The position numbers and the translations under genes were made by a program. The notes under the pieces were generated by a model. The model saw only the letters and a program-made list of their open reading frames with translations, searched no databases and was not told the DNA's origin. Shown in pieces: positions 43,092-52,207 of a DNA stretch of 54,390 nucleotides (positions are counted from its first letter, which is position 1; each line of letters opens with the position of its first letter). The stretch comes from an uncultured Clostridia bacterium (GTDB lineage: Bacteria > Bacillota > Clostridia > UBA1381), in NCBI GenBank assembly GCA_944392335.1, contig CALXWJ010000066.1:1-54390 (forward strand), written 5' to 3'.

Positions 43092-43952
43092 TCAGTCCCA
43101 GTCCCTATGATTTTTCAGTATTTCATAAATCCTGCAATAACTGTTATACCGCTGCCGGGAGATCACGCCGTCCAAAACGGCTTCTTTTACCGCGCATTCC
43201 GGCTCATGAGTATGCGAGCATCCATTAAATCTGCATTGATCTTCATATTTTCTCATCTCAGGGAAATATGACGCCAACCGGCTTTCATTGATCTCGTCGG
43301 GCTCAAACGAGCTGAATCCCGGAGTATCGAGAACAAATCCCCCGCCTGTAAGCTCAAACAATTCAATATGTCTTGTGGTATGCTTTCCCCGGCTTATTTT
43401 TGTGCTTATTTCCCCTGTTTCCAGTTCATTGTCAACCATACGGTTCAATAAGCTTGACTTACCCACACCCGAAAGGCCCGCAAATGCCGTTGTTTTTCCT
43501 TTGAGGAAATCCATAAGCGTATCGATCCCCTCATTTGTCTTGCTGCATACGCAAAATATTCTGTATCCGGTATTTTTATAAACCTCCATAAACTCATCGG
43601 GAGAATTTAAATCGGTTTTTGTTACGCAAATTATCGGTTTTATTCCTCTTATTTCGGACATAACAAGAAGCTTATCCGCGAGATAAAAATCGGGCCGCGG
43701 ATCCGCCGCCGAAGAGACCATCGCAAGGGTATCAATATTTGCAACCGGCGGACGTATAAGCTCCGATATTCTTTTTTCTATCTCGCAGATAACTCCCGTA
43801 TCACCTTCAATGTCTATCAGGACATGATCACCTATCATGGGTTTTATATTTTCTTTTCTGAAAACGCCTCGTGCTTTGCACTTATAAATTTTTGAATCTT
43901 CGGCTTTAACAAAATATAATCCGCCGATTCCCTTAATTATGGTTCCTCGCAA
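43092..43952 (-). CDS. rsgA: Ribosome small-subunit-dependent GTPase A
   Basis: The 286-aa protein has an N-terminal OB-fold, a circularly permuted GTPase (G4 VTKTDLN before G1 AGLSGVGKSSLLN, then G3 DTPGFSSF) and a C-terminal zinc finger (CRFNGCSHTHEPEC). It helps late 30S subunit maturation. Order and spacing with rpe and thiN are conserved. No damage is seen. Confidence 0.96.
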   Translation of the reverse strand: MRGTIIKGIGGLYFVKAEDSKIYKCKARGVFRKENIKPMIGDHVLIDIEGDTGVICEIEKRISELIRPPVANIDTLAMVSSAADPRPDFYLADKLLVMSEIRGIKPIICVTKTDLNSPDEFMEVYKNTGYRIFCVCSKTNEGIDTLMDFLKGKTTAFAGLSGVGKSSLLNRMVDNELETGEISTKISRGKHTTRHIELFELTGGGFVLDTPGFSSFEPDEINESRLASYFPEMRKYEDQCRFNGCSHTHEPECAVKEAVLDGVISRQRYNSYCRIYEILKNHRDWD

Positions 43953-43970
43953 GCAAAAATCAAGTCCTTT

Positions 43971-45515
43971 CTAAGCATTGGGTTTTAATTCCGACAATAT
44001 TTCATCGCACATCTTGATCCCCTGTGTGTTTTGAGCCTGTGTAAACTGTTTTTTAAGCATATTTGCAACGCTTAGCGCAAGTTCCTTTGCCCCCCATTTG
44101 ATACCGTTGGCAAGCATGGTCTTTTTTATCTCCTCAAGAGACGGTTCGTCAAACTGTTTTCCTGCCTCCTGTTCTATCGCATTTTTACAGTCCGAAAACA
44201 ATTTTTCACTTTTGTCAAAATATTTGCTGGCATATGCAAGGATAGCCGCCAAATCATAATTTTTGATCTGCATATAATAATACGCGTAATTTCTGTAAAT
44301 CCTTGCAATATCAATCTTACGCACAGCATAAACATGAGCGCGCTTCATAAGATTCAGATATGTTTTTAAATATCTCTTTCCCTTATATGCATCGGCAAGG
44401 GCAAAAAGCATCTGAACATTTACCGGGCTTGTTTCAACAGCCTTCCACAAAATATCTATCGCCTTGTCATACTGCTGCTTTTCAAGCATCATTGCCCCAT
44501 ATACAAGATATGCGGATGACAGATCTATCTGCATACCGTCAAGCTTCTTTCTCGTCTTTTTTTTGTAATTGTAAGGATGAGTATGATTTGCGTACAGCAA
44601 AACTTCAAAAGCATTTCTGAATGCATGATACTCCTTATCCTCCGTGTCAATATAATTTGCGGCTTCTTTTCTGATAACATCTTTGATCAGCTTCAATGCC
44701 TCGTCGCGTTTGTCCTGCTCCTTGAATTTCTGAACCTGCATAATAGCATTCATATATATCTGAGCGTGCTTTTTGACTTCCTGCGGATCGGTAAATATTC
44801 CCGTCGGTTTGACTTCCTGCGCAAATAATTTATCTATTATGTTTGTATATTTTTCCTGAGTGATTTCTTCATCCTCTATAATTTCACAAATTATATCCGT
44901 TATATCTCTGTCCCCAATATCGTATTCTTCATGCTCTGAGTCGATCCAGCTGCCCATTTTATCTTTTCCGTCAGCATCTGTTTCTACCGTCAGATACAAA
45001 AACTTTGTATACTTATCGTTGTATATGATATATACGCTTTTACAAAGAGTCTCACCGAAATTTTTCTCCGGCATATCTATTTTTAAAGCCTTAACACCGC
45101 CTATTTCAAACGGATCCGAAACAGTAAAATCTTCATTTGAATAAGGATTTTCCAGTTTGTTCTGCGTGTATATACCGTTATAGAAGCTGTTTATATAAGC
45201 TCCCTTATCGGCAGCCAGCGCCGTAATAATATAAATAGGGTCGTCGTTAAGCTTTGACGGTAATATCTGGTGTTCAACAAGAAAACGAATCTGAAAGTCC
45301 ACATTATTCATTTTTTCTTTGAATAACCGTTTTACTTCTTCCGCCTCGTTAACGTCTGATGTGTCTCCTGTTTTCGGAATATTCGCATCTTCATTTTGAT
45401 ACTCGTTGACGTCACCTGCTTCTTCGGCGTCGGTATTATCGATCAAGTCTTCTTTTTCTTTTATGCTGATTTCTTCATTACTGTCTTTTTTTCTGAAAAT
45501 ATCTTTTAGTCCCAT
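43971..45515 (-). CDS. TPR-type protein of unknown function
   Basis: The 514-aa soluble protein has an acidic N-terminal region (1-65, rich in Glu/Asp/Asn). Residues ~65-230 form a mixed domain (VDFQIRFLVEHQILPSKLND) with no known family. The C-terminal half is helical TPR-like repeats (YLVYGAMMLEKQQYDKAIDIL; VNVQMLFALADAYKGKRYL; RNYAYYYMQIKNYDLAAIL). No signal peptide is present. It sits between folC and rsgA in one operon and has no assigned role; a scaffold function is a guess. Confidence 0.6.
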   Translation of the reverse strand: MGLKDIFRKKDSNEEISIKEKEDLIDNTDAEEAGDVNEYQNEDANIPKTGDTSDVNEAEEVKRLFKEKMNNVDFQIRFLVEHQILPSKLNDDPIYIITALAADKGAYINSFYNGIYTQNKLENPYSNEDFTVSDPFEIGGVKALKIDMPEKNFGETLCKSVYIIYNDKYTKFLYLTVETDADGKDKMGSWIDSEHEEYDIGDRDITDIICEIIEDEEITQEKYTNIIDKLFAQEVKPTGIFTDPQEVKKHAQIYMNAIMQVQKFKEQDKRDEALKLIKDVIRKEAANYIDTEDKEYHAFRNAFEVLLYANHTHPYNYKKKTRKKLDGMQIDLSSAYLVYGAMMLEKQQYDKAIDILWKAVETSPVNVQMLFALADAYKGKRYLKTYLNLMKRAHVYAVRKIDIARIYRNYAYYYMQIKNYDLAAILAYASKYFDKSEKLFSDCKNAIEQEAGKQFDEPSLEEIKKTMLANGIKWGAKELALSVANMLKKQFTQAQNTQGIKMCDEILSELKPNA

Positions 45516-45568
45516 ATTATTAATTCCTTTATATTTTTATTTTTTTATACTTTTGTTATTTTATCATT

Positions 45569-46849
45569 TCAATCGGATTTTGTCAATCCCGGCATAATCT
45601 TTGCAAGATCCTTGTAAAGATAAAGCGATCCGCAGATCACATTTAATTTTCCGCGATCGTCAAAACACTTTATCGCGGATCTTATATCCATGCGAGAAAC
45701 AGCATTATATCCCTCGTTTTTCAATATTTTTGCCAGCTCCCAAGAGCCTTCGGCTCTTGGATTATCCTTTACCGCAACGGTGTAAAACATCGTGTTTTTC
45801 GTACATACCGGTTTCAGCTCTTTAACGGCGGATATAATATCTTTGTCCTTCATAAATGCCATGATAAAATTGATATCCTTATCGGGAAAATACCTTTTTA
45901 TTGCTTCTGCCAATGCATGCATACCGTTTTTGTTGTGCGCGCCGTCAAATAAAATCAACGGCTCCTCCGATATTATTTCCAATCTTCCGATATTTTTTGC
46001 TTTACATATCCCCGACTTAATATATTTTTCGTCAATATTTAATTTTAATGCACACTCAATCGCCAAAGCCGCATTTTCCGTCTGATGTGTCCCGAGCATT
46101 GACATTTCTATGTTGTAAATATTTTTATAATCAAAAATTTCATGTTTTCCGTTAAACGGATGCAATATTACCTTATCGGTAATAATAAAATCATTATTAC
46201 ATTTTTTTGCCGCCTGCGCAAAGACCCTGCATATATCCTCATCCTGTTCCAAAGTAATGGTACAGCCGCCGTATATGCTGTTCTTTATTATTCCGGCTTT
46301 TTGTTCTGCGATTTCCTCCAATGTATTTCCCAAAAAATTCATATGATCCTTTGCGATCCTTGTGATAACGGTTATGACCGGGTTTTTTATAACATTTGTT
46401 GCATCTCTTACCCCACCCAGACCTGTTTCCAAAACAACATAATCACAGTTATTTTTTGCGTACCACAAGAAAGCGGCCGCTGTCCATATTTCAAACTGCG
46501 TAGGCATATCTCCCAGCTTTTTTTGTACGTTTTTTGCCTGCTCTTCCACCTGAAAAAGAAGCGCGTTTAAGTCATCGTCCGAAATTTCTTCCCCGTCAAT
46601 TGTAATCCTTTCATTTACTCTGAGCATATTCGGCGAAATAAATTTTCCTGTTTTATATCCGGCGTCGGTTAGAATATTCTGCAAAAAACAGCATACCGAT
46701 CCTTTGCCGTTGGTTCCCGCCACATGAATAAATTTCAGTTTATCCTGAGGATTCCCGAAAAAATTCATGAGTTCGGTTATGCTTTCAAGTCTGAGTCTTG
46801 CAACGGCTTGAAAAGAATTAGCGTATTTTATAAATCCCTGTTCTGACAT
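45569..46849 (-). CDS. folC: Folylpolyglutamate synthase / dihydrofolate synthase
   Basis: The 426-aa ligase adds glutamate to folates. It has the P-loop HVAGTNGKGSVCCFLQ, the FISPNMLRVNERITIDG loop, a YVVLETGLGGVRDATNV block and the C-terminal LILFDGAHNKNGMHAL. These are Mur-ligase-family signatures. It is the first gene of a five-gene minus-strand operon. Confidence 0.95.
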   Translation of the reverse strand: MSEQGFIKYANSFQAVARLRLESITELMNFFGNPQDKLKFIHVAGTNGKGSVCCFLQNILTDAGYKTGKFISPNMLRVNERITIDGEEISDDDLNALLFQVEEQAKNVQKKLGDMPTQFEIWTAAAFLWYAKNNCDYVVLETGLGGVRDATNVIKNPVITVITRIAKDHMNFLGNTLEEIAEQKAGIIKNSIYGGCTITLEQDEDICRVFAQAAKKCNNDFIITDKVILHPFNGKHEIFDYKNIYNIEMSMLGTHQTENAALAIECALKLNIDEKYIKSGICKAKNIGRLEIISEEPLILFDGAHNKNGMHALAEAIKRYFPDKDINFIMAFMKDKDIISAVKELKPVCTKNTMFYTVAVKDNPRAEGSWELAKILKNEGYNAVSRMDIRSAIKCFDDRGKLNVICGSLYLYKDLAKIMPGLTKSD

Positions 46850-46894
46850 TTTGACAATTCCTTTCGACGAAAAAATGATTCTTTGCGAACAAAT

Positions 46895-47040
46895 AAATTT
46901 CGTGTTTAATAATATAAATGGCCGCAGGCCGTCCGCAGATAAATTTATAATCCGGTATGTTTACCGCAACTTGTTTTTGGTATACCTGCGGACGATTCCT
47001 TATTGAATCATGCATGTTTTAAATATTAAACACAAAATCA
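46895..47040. repeat. Nested inverted repeats between folC and the amidase gene
   Basis: GTGTTTAAT near 46902 pairs with ATTAAACAC near 47025-47033, enclosing CGTCCGCAG (about 46930-46938) and CTGCGGACG (about 46987-46995). The nested ~130-bp arrangement looks like a small palindromic element upstream of folC. No second copy was found in the window. Confidence 0.4.
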
Positions 47041-47077
47041 GACTGCTTTATTCCGGCATATCGGGAATAAAACAGTC
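47041..47077 (-). terminator. Terminator of the amidase gene
   Basis: GACTGCTTTATTCCGG pairs with CCCGGAATAAA-type complement (GGGAATAAAACAGTC) to form a ~15-bp stem, followed on the minus strand by GATTTTGTGTTT. It lies 13 bp past the stop codon at 47090. Confidence 0.75.
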
Positions 47078-47089
47078 CTGATATTAAAA

Positions 47090-48079
47090 TTATTCGTAGT
47101 ATTCCATTATACCTTTAACAATACCGTCGGCGATCAATCCCTGATATTCCTCATCAAACAATTTAGCTTCATCATTAGGATTTGTCATGAAACCCATTTC
47201 AAACAGGACTACGGGAACGGTTGACCAGTTAAATCCGGTCATTTCTGTATTTGTGTATGTTCCTCTGTTTATGGCGCCGGTCAGTGCCACCGCATTTTTT
47301 AGAATAGCTCTGCCCAGACGTTTGCTGTCTGATAACAGCTGATTATCGGTAATATATTTATATCCCGGAACAAGCATTGTCATACCGGAGCCGCCTTCTT
47401 GAGTTCCGTCGGCATGGAGCTTGATAGAAATATCGGCATTGTTATCATTTGCATATTGCGCTCTTTCAATATTTGTCATGTTGATATACGCATCGCTTCT
47501 TGTCATGATAACCTTTGCGCCGAGCTCCTCCAATTTTGTCTTAAGCTTTAACCCTACTGCCAAAACCGCATCATCCTCAATATGGCTTGACCCTTTTGTC
47601 CCGGTTTTAAATGCATCCTTTGTAACACTTGAATTGGGAGCGATTTTTTCTTTCTTATTCTCCGTAAAGATACCGTGTCCCGGATCTATGCATATTGTTT
47701 TCCCGGAAAGATCCACGCTTTGTTCTCCCGAATCACCGGCCGATGATGATACCTGTTCGGAGCCGGTATTTTGCGAAGTATTATTTCCCTGTGCTCTGTT
47801 TTCAGAACCGCTGTTTTCAGTTGCCCCGCCCGATGGCGACGATGGGTTTTCTTTTGTCTGTGTATCGTTTGTTTCTGCCGGCGGCTGAGTTAAATTCGGC
47901 GGTTGAGTAGTTAAATCCGGCGACTGAGTCGGTTCAACATAGTCTGAAATTTCTATATCCACCTTTTGTACCTCTTCAAACGGAGTTTGTGAGCCTTCCG
48001 GTGCGTTTTGCGTTTCTGTTGTACCGCATCCCATCAAAGTGAAGGATAAAATTAAAATTACCAATAATATTTTTTTCAT
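47090..48079 (-). CDS. Lipoprotein N-acetylmuramoyl-L-alanine amidase
   Basis: The 329-aa product has a lipoprotein signal peptide (lipobox LMGC, Cys 18), a long low-complexity linker rich in Thr, Gln, Ser and Pro (19-125) and a C-terminal Amidase_3 domain. The zinc ligands are His in CIDPGHGIF, Glu in SSHIEDDAVLAVGL and His in SIKLHADG. The catalytic Glu is in VLFEMGFMTNPND. It cleaves the amide between MurNAc and the stem peptide. It is membrane-anchored outside the cell. Monocistronic with its own terminator. Confidence 0.94.
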   Translation of the reverse strand: MKKILLVILILSFTLMGCGTTETQNAPEGSQTPFEEVQKVDIEISDYVEPTQSPDLTTQPPNLTQPPAETNDTQTKENPSSPSGGATENSGSENRAQGNNTSQNTGSEQVSSSAGDSGEQSVDLSGKTICIDPGHGIFTENKKEKIAPNSSVTKDAFKTGTKGSSHIEDDAVLAVGLKLKTKLEELGAKVIMTRSDAYINMTNIERAQYANDNNADISIKLHADGTQEGGSGMTMLVPGYKYITDNQLLSDSKRLGRAILKNAVALTGAINRGTYTNTEMTGFNWSTVPVVLFEMGFMTNPNDEAKLFDEEYQGLIADGIVKGIMEYYE

Positions 48080-48281
48080 ATTCTTCCCTTTCTTATTGTA
48101 GCTTTATTAAATATCGGAATGTATAACTGATGGCAAGACCGCCCCGCCTCTGCAAGCGATGGGTTCTACATCTGCACTCAGCGTGAAAGTCTGATCTATA
48201 TCTGATTACAATACTGCATAGCTGCGCTCTTGTCATCGTTTGATAACGGGACAAGCCCTTATTGAATCAAGTAATAAAACC

Positions 48282-49532
48282 TTATTGTCTTATTTGACCG
48301 TTGCCGTGAATTATATATTTTATTGAGGTAAGCTGCTCAAGTCCCATAGGCCCTCTGGCATGCATTTTCTGTGTGCTTATTCCTATTTCCGCTCCAAATC
48401 CGAATTCAAATCCATCGGTAAATCTTGTGGATGCATTTACATATACTGCCGCCGCATCCACCTCATTCAAAAATTTTTCGGCTTTTTCCTTATTTTGTGT
48501 AATGATCGCCTCGGAATGCTTTGTATTATATTTATTTATATGGCTGATAGCTTCATCGATTCCGTCTACGATCTTTATTGAGATTATATAATCATTGTAT
48601 TCCGTATACCAATCCTGCTCATCGGCTTTGATTATTTCGGGGACAATTTCTCTGCATCTGTCACATCCTCTTACTTCCACATGATTTTCCGATAATTTCC
48701 TGTATATTTCAGGAAGGAACTCCGATGCGATCTTTTTATCTATCAAAAGTGTTTCAACCGCATTGCATACCGACGGACGGCTGACCTTTGCATTCAGAAG
48801 GATATCAAGAGCCATTTTTTTGTCACATTCTCCGTCAATGTATATATGGCAATTGCCCGCTGCGGTTTCTACGACCGGAACGGTCGCGTTTGAAACAACG
48901 GTTTTAATAAGACCCTGTCCTCCCCGCGGTATAAGCATATCCACATATCCGTTCAGTTTCATAAGGCCGACTGCCGTTTCTCTTGAAGTATCCTCTATCA
49001 GGTTAAGCGTTCCCTCCGGGATACCGTTTGAGTAGGCCGCTTCCTGCATTATTTTCATAAGCGCCATATTGGAATTGATTGCTTCGCTTCCTCCTCTTAA
49101 AATAACGGCATTAGAGGTTTTTAACGTAAGTGCCGCCGCGTCGACCGTTACATTCGGACGGGCTTCATATATTATTGCGATAACTCCCATCGGAACTCTT
49201 TTCTGCGCTATTAAAAGTCCGTTGGGACGGGTCCATTCTTTGATTATTTCTCCGATAGGATCGGGAAGCGCCGCAACCTGTCTGACGCCTTCTGCGATAG
49301 CATCGATTCTTCCTTTGTCCAGCTTCAGACGATCCAGCATGGCTTTTTTCATGCCTTTTTCCTCTGCCGCCTTCAAATCCTTGTCGTTTGCCTCTATTAT
49401 TTCATCTGCACGTTCCTGTAATGCATGCGCGATTTTTAACAGTGCATTGTTTTTTACTTCGGTTGTCAGTGTTGTTAATTTAAATGCCGCATTTTTAGCT
49501 GCTTCTCCCTTATAGATCAACTCATCCTTCAT
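48282..49532 (-). CDS. proA: Glutamate-5-semialdehyde dehydrogenase
   Basis: The 416-aa enzyme reduces glutamyl-5-phosphate in proline synthesis. Motifs are VPMGVIAIIYEARPNVTVD, LKTSNAVILRGGSEAINSN, the catalytic Cys in KVSRPSVCNAVETL, and FGFGAEIGISTQKMHARGP. The start MKDELIYKG was chosen for AAAGGAG upstream; an earlier in-frame ATG overlaps proB. It lies 13 bp after proB, in the normal proB-proA order. Confidence 0.96.
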   Translation of the reverse strand: MKDELIYKGEAAKNAAFKLTTLTTEVKNNALLKIAHALQERADEIIEANDKDLKAAEEKGMKKAMLDRLKLDKGRIDAIAEGVRQVAALPDPIGEIIKEWTRPNGLLIAQKRVPMGVIAIIYEARPNVTVDAAALTLKTSNAVILRGGSEAINSNMALMKIMQEAAYSNGIPEGTLNLIEDTSRETAVGLMKLNGYVDMLIPRGGQGLIKTVVSNATVPVVETAAGNCHIYIDGECDKKMALDILLNAKVSRPSVCNAVETLLIDKKIASEFLPEIYRKLSENHVEVRGCDRCREIVPEIIKADEQDWYTEYNDYIISIKIVDGIDEAISHINKYNTKHSEAIITQNKEKAEKFLNEVDAAAVYVNASTRFTDGFEFGFGAEIGISTQKMHARGPMGLEQLTSIKYIIHGNGQIRQ

Positions 49533-49545
49533 ATATAATCTCCTT

Positions 49546-50355
49546 TTACTCATGAATATAATTTTTTGAAACAAATAATGTTCCTACAGGTTTTCCCTCC
49601 AGAATATCATACAATTTTTCAATGTTATTTCCGTTTGCAATAATCATATTGATGCCGTCGTTTGCTGCAAGTTCAGCTGCGTCAAGCTTCGTAACCATGC
49701 CGCCCGTACCTTGTTTTGTGCCTGCTCCGCCCGCAAGGCTCCTCACGCTTTCTATGTCTTCCACAATCGGGATTATCTTTGCATCACGCTTTACATGAGG
49801 ATCCGAATCATAAAGCCCGTCAATGTCAGAAAATACCACAAGCAGATCGGCATTTACAAGAGACGCCACCATTGCCGAAAGATTATCATTATCGCCTATT
49901 TCTATTTCGTCGGTGGATACCGTATCATTTTCATTGACTATGGGAATGATCCCCATATCAAGAAGCATATTAAATGTGCTTTGCGTATTTCTTTTTCTTT
50001 TCGGTATGGCTATATCATCTTTTGTCAGCAATATCTGTGCGACCGTGTTATTGTATTCAGAAAACATCTTATCATAAAGATACATAAGCTCACATTGACC
50101 GACTGCGGCAAGAGCCTGTTTGATATTAGTTTCGGTTGGCTTTTCGGATAGACCGAGCTTGCCTACCGCGATTCCTATAGCTCCCGACGAGACAAGGATA
50201 ATGTCCTTTCCGCTGTTATGCAGATCGGAAAGTGTACGTGCAAGCGTATCTATTCTTTTTATATGCATCTTACCCGTAGGGTAAGTAAGTGTCGATGTTC
50301 CTATCTTAACCACAATTCTTGAGGCTTTTTTTATATCATCATAAATTTTATTCAT
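49546..50355 (-). CDS. proB: Glutamate 5-kinase
   Basis: The 269-aa kinase makes glutamyl-5-phosphate, the first step of proline synthesis. Motifs are VVKIGTSTLTYPTGKM, LVSSGAIGIAVGKLGL, PIVNENDTVSTDEIEIGDND and GAGTKQGTGGMVTKLDAA. It lacks the C-terminal PUA domain of longer homologues, as in many firmicute versions. It is first in the proBA operon. Confidence 0.95.
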   Translation of the reverse strand: MNKIYDDIKKASRIVVKIGTSTLTYPTGKMHIKRIDTLARTLSDLHNSGKDIILVSSGAIGIAVGKLGLSEKPTETNIKQALAAVGQCELMYLYDKMFSEYNNTVAQILLTKDDIAIPKRKRNTQSTFNMLLDMGIIPIVNENDTVSTDEIEIGDNDNLSAMVASLVNADLLVVFSDIDGLYDSDPHVKRDAKIIPIVEDIESVRSLAGGAGTKQGTGGMVTKLDAAELAANDGINMIIANGNNIEKLYDILEGKPVGTLFVSKNYIHE

Positions 50356-50426
50356 TGTAATATCCGCTATCCTTTCACAATATCTGTCTTAAAATCAGCA
50401 CAATATTTTGCCGGTCCAGTGTAAAG

Positions 50427-51005
50427 TTATTTCTTTTCGCCGTCTTCCTTGTTTCTTGTCACATAGACCAATTTTGAGAGGGTGACCGTTATGTCGTAGT
50501 TTTTATATCCCGCAAAATATCCCAGAAATGACGCGGCAAAAGGCAGCAGATAAACAAGCAGATGCCCCGATACCGACATATAACCGTCTTTTAAAGTCAT
50601 AAATCCCGTATACGGGAAAGTCCATATTATACATATAAAATTGTTTATCCAGCCCGACAAACCCACAATTACTCCGTCAATAGACATAAACCGCCAGGAC
50701 ACAAAATATAATAAATATATAACAATACTTAAGATCAAATATCCGGTCGGCAGCAAAAGCCCTTTAAAGGCATACGGCTTCTCCCGAGTATAGCTTTTCA
50801 TATCCCTTTTTGCAACTTCAAATGCCTTTGAGTATATAGCAAAAAAATATATTATTGTCGCAACGATCGAAAAGATAACTGATCCTACCGCGCTTGTTAT
50901 AAGTCCGGCAAATATAAGTATGCCGAGAATAAAAATGGGGCAAACCGTAAAAATGTGAGTTTTAATAATTTCAATGAGTTGATTTAAAGTTACGTATTTA
51001 GACAT
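50427..51005 (-). CDS. Multi-pass membrane protein of unknown function
   Basis: The 192-aa protein has about five membrane segments (IFTVCPIFILGILIFAG; SIVATIIYFFAIY; LLLPTGYLILSIVIYLLYF; GWINNFICIIWTF; LLVYLLPFAASFLGYFAGY) and a charged C-terminus. No family was recognised. It lies upstream of proBA (72-bp gap) and downstream of the RAYT-like gene, all on the minus strand. The intact frame and RBS suggest it is real. Confidence 0.6.
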   Translation of the reverse strand: MSKYVTLNQLIEIIKTHIFTVCPIFILGILIFAGLITSAVGSVIFSIVATIIYFFAIYSKAFEVAKRDMKSYTREKPYAFKGLLLPTGYLILSIVIYLLYFVSWRFMSIDGVIVGLSGWINNFICIIWTFPYTGFMTLKDGYMSVSGHLLVYLLPFAASFLGYFAGYKNYDITVTLSKLVYVTRNKEDGEKK

Positions 51006-51057
51006 GTTTTTTGCCTTTCTTCAAATAATACTATACTGTTTTATCTGTTTATGAACA

Positions 51058-51831
51058 CTATAAGAGCCATACGCTGAGATCATTATTATTCCTGCTTGTA
51101 TTGTTATCTTCCTTATTTTCTTGTGTATTATCTTTATCTTCCTCAGAAAGAATATCTTTTTTCTTTGCCGGCCGGGATACGCTGATGCCGAACAGGCGGC
51201 AAAGCCTTGCCCTGCTCAAGTTTGCCGAAGATATTATATCGTTTATGATCTCAAGCTTTTCCGGCTTTTCAAGTTTTTCGATATCCTTATTATATGTAAT
51301 CGAAACAATATTTTTCAATTCATCATCATCCATATAATTATAATCATCAGTCATCAATCTTATTTTTGACGGCTTTAATATCCCCGCCAATCCTATTTTC
51401 TTTTTTACCGACTCTACCGAACAAATAACACTTTTTTTCTTATATTCATTAATGCTTGTCTTTGCACCGGGTTTCGCGTTTATAAAAACGATAATGTCTC
51501 TTAAGTCATTCTCGTTTTCTATCGGCACGCTTATAAATCGGTCGTAAAAAATTTTACCGCTGTTATTGTATGTCCTGTTATAATATCTGGCATAGCTTGT
51601 ACACAGCGGTTTTATAATGCTGTTTATTGTTCCGTTAATATACAATGCCATATGCACCTTATCTTTTTCTATACTGTATGCATAAATCTCACTGTCGGGT
51701 GAGAAAAAATATTTTTTTAAAAGCTTATAAAATTCTTCCGTATCAGCGTCTGATATAAATAAATCGTCATATCCACGTATGATAACATGATATATACCTG
51801 TTTTGCTTATTTGTCTGCTTTTCCTCGCCAT
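51058..51831 (-). CDS. REP-associated tyrosine transposase-like protein with altered HUH motif
   Basis: The 257-aa protein matches the Y1_Tnp/RAYT N-terminal domain: MARKSRQISKTGIYHVIIRG, the loop KVHMALYING where NHVHLLL is usual, SYARYYNRTYNNSGKIFYDRF, and FINAKPGAKTS where YIHLNPV is expected. The first His of the HUH pair is replaced by Lys. A C-terminal HTH-like segment (SSANLSRARLCRLFGIS) and an acidic Asn-rich tail follow. It may therefore bind, but not cut, hairpin DNA. It has its own promoter (51904-51932), which suggests it is expressed. The start MARKSRQ follows a GGTGGTG site. Confidence 0.75.
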   Translation of the reverse strand: MARKSRQISKTGIYHVIIRGYDDLFISDADTEEFYKLLKKYFFSPDSEIYAYSIEKDKVHMALYINGTINSIIKPLCTSYARYYNRTYNNSGKIFYDRFISVPIENENDLRDIIVFINAKPGAKTSINEYKKKSVICSVESVKKKIGLAGILKPSKIRLMTDDYNYMDDDELKNIVSITYNKDIEKLEKPEKLEIINDIISSANLSRARLCRLFGISVSRPAKKKDILSEEDKDNTQENKEDNNTSRNNNDLSVWLL

Positions 51832-51903
51832 AAATAACACCACCTGTAAAATATGTAAATTCCCAAACAGATATATCTTCGCAAATACATCATATTCTAT
51901 CAT

Positions 51904-51932
51904 ATTATATCATTATATTTCAAGTATTTCAA
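51904..51932 (-). promoter_or_regulatory. Promoter of the RAYT-like gene (TTGAAA-17-TATAAT)
   Basis: On the minus strand, TTGAAA (51932-51927) and TATAAT (51909-51904) are 17 bases apart, 73 bp before the ATG. The rest of the 51832-52207 gap is A+T-rich with no other recognised feature apart from the RBS of the next gene. Confidence 0.75.
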
Positions 51933-52207
51933 TAGAGTTACAGAATTTTAATATTTCTTTAATTATATGGTAATTTCAAGCAATAATTCCAGACAAATTT
52001 TAAATATGTACTATTTTCAACAATAAAGTAAAATTTTACATAAATAATTATTAAAATTTGTTGGGTTTTGTTTAGTTTTCCTTGGGTTTAGTCAATGTTA
52101 CTAATAAATTAATTTTAATTTTGTGAATAAAGAATCTTACAATTTACCTTTAAATATGTTATTATATAGATGTATTAAAAATGCCCCAAAGAGAGGAGAA
52201 ATAATAA

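Noticed and set aside
48100..48262. Possible second copy of the 22180-22345 palindromic element, reverse strand
   Set aside because: Only short blocks (AAGGGCTTGTCCCGT, ACAAGAGCG, GTAATCAG) resemble it, with gaps between; similarity by eye is too weak to call a repeat.
52020..52207. Sigma-A promoter of the MsmX-type gene
   Set aside because: TTTACC and TATATAG boxes are present but not at acceptable spacing, so no promoter is called.
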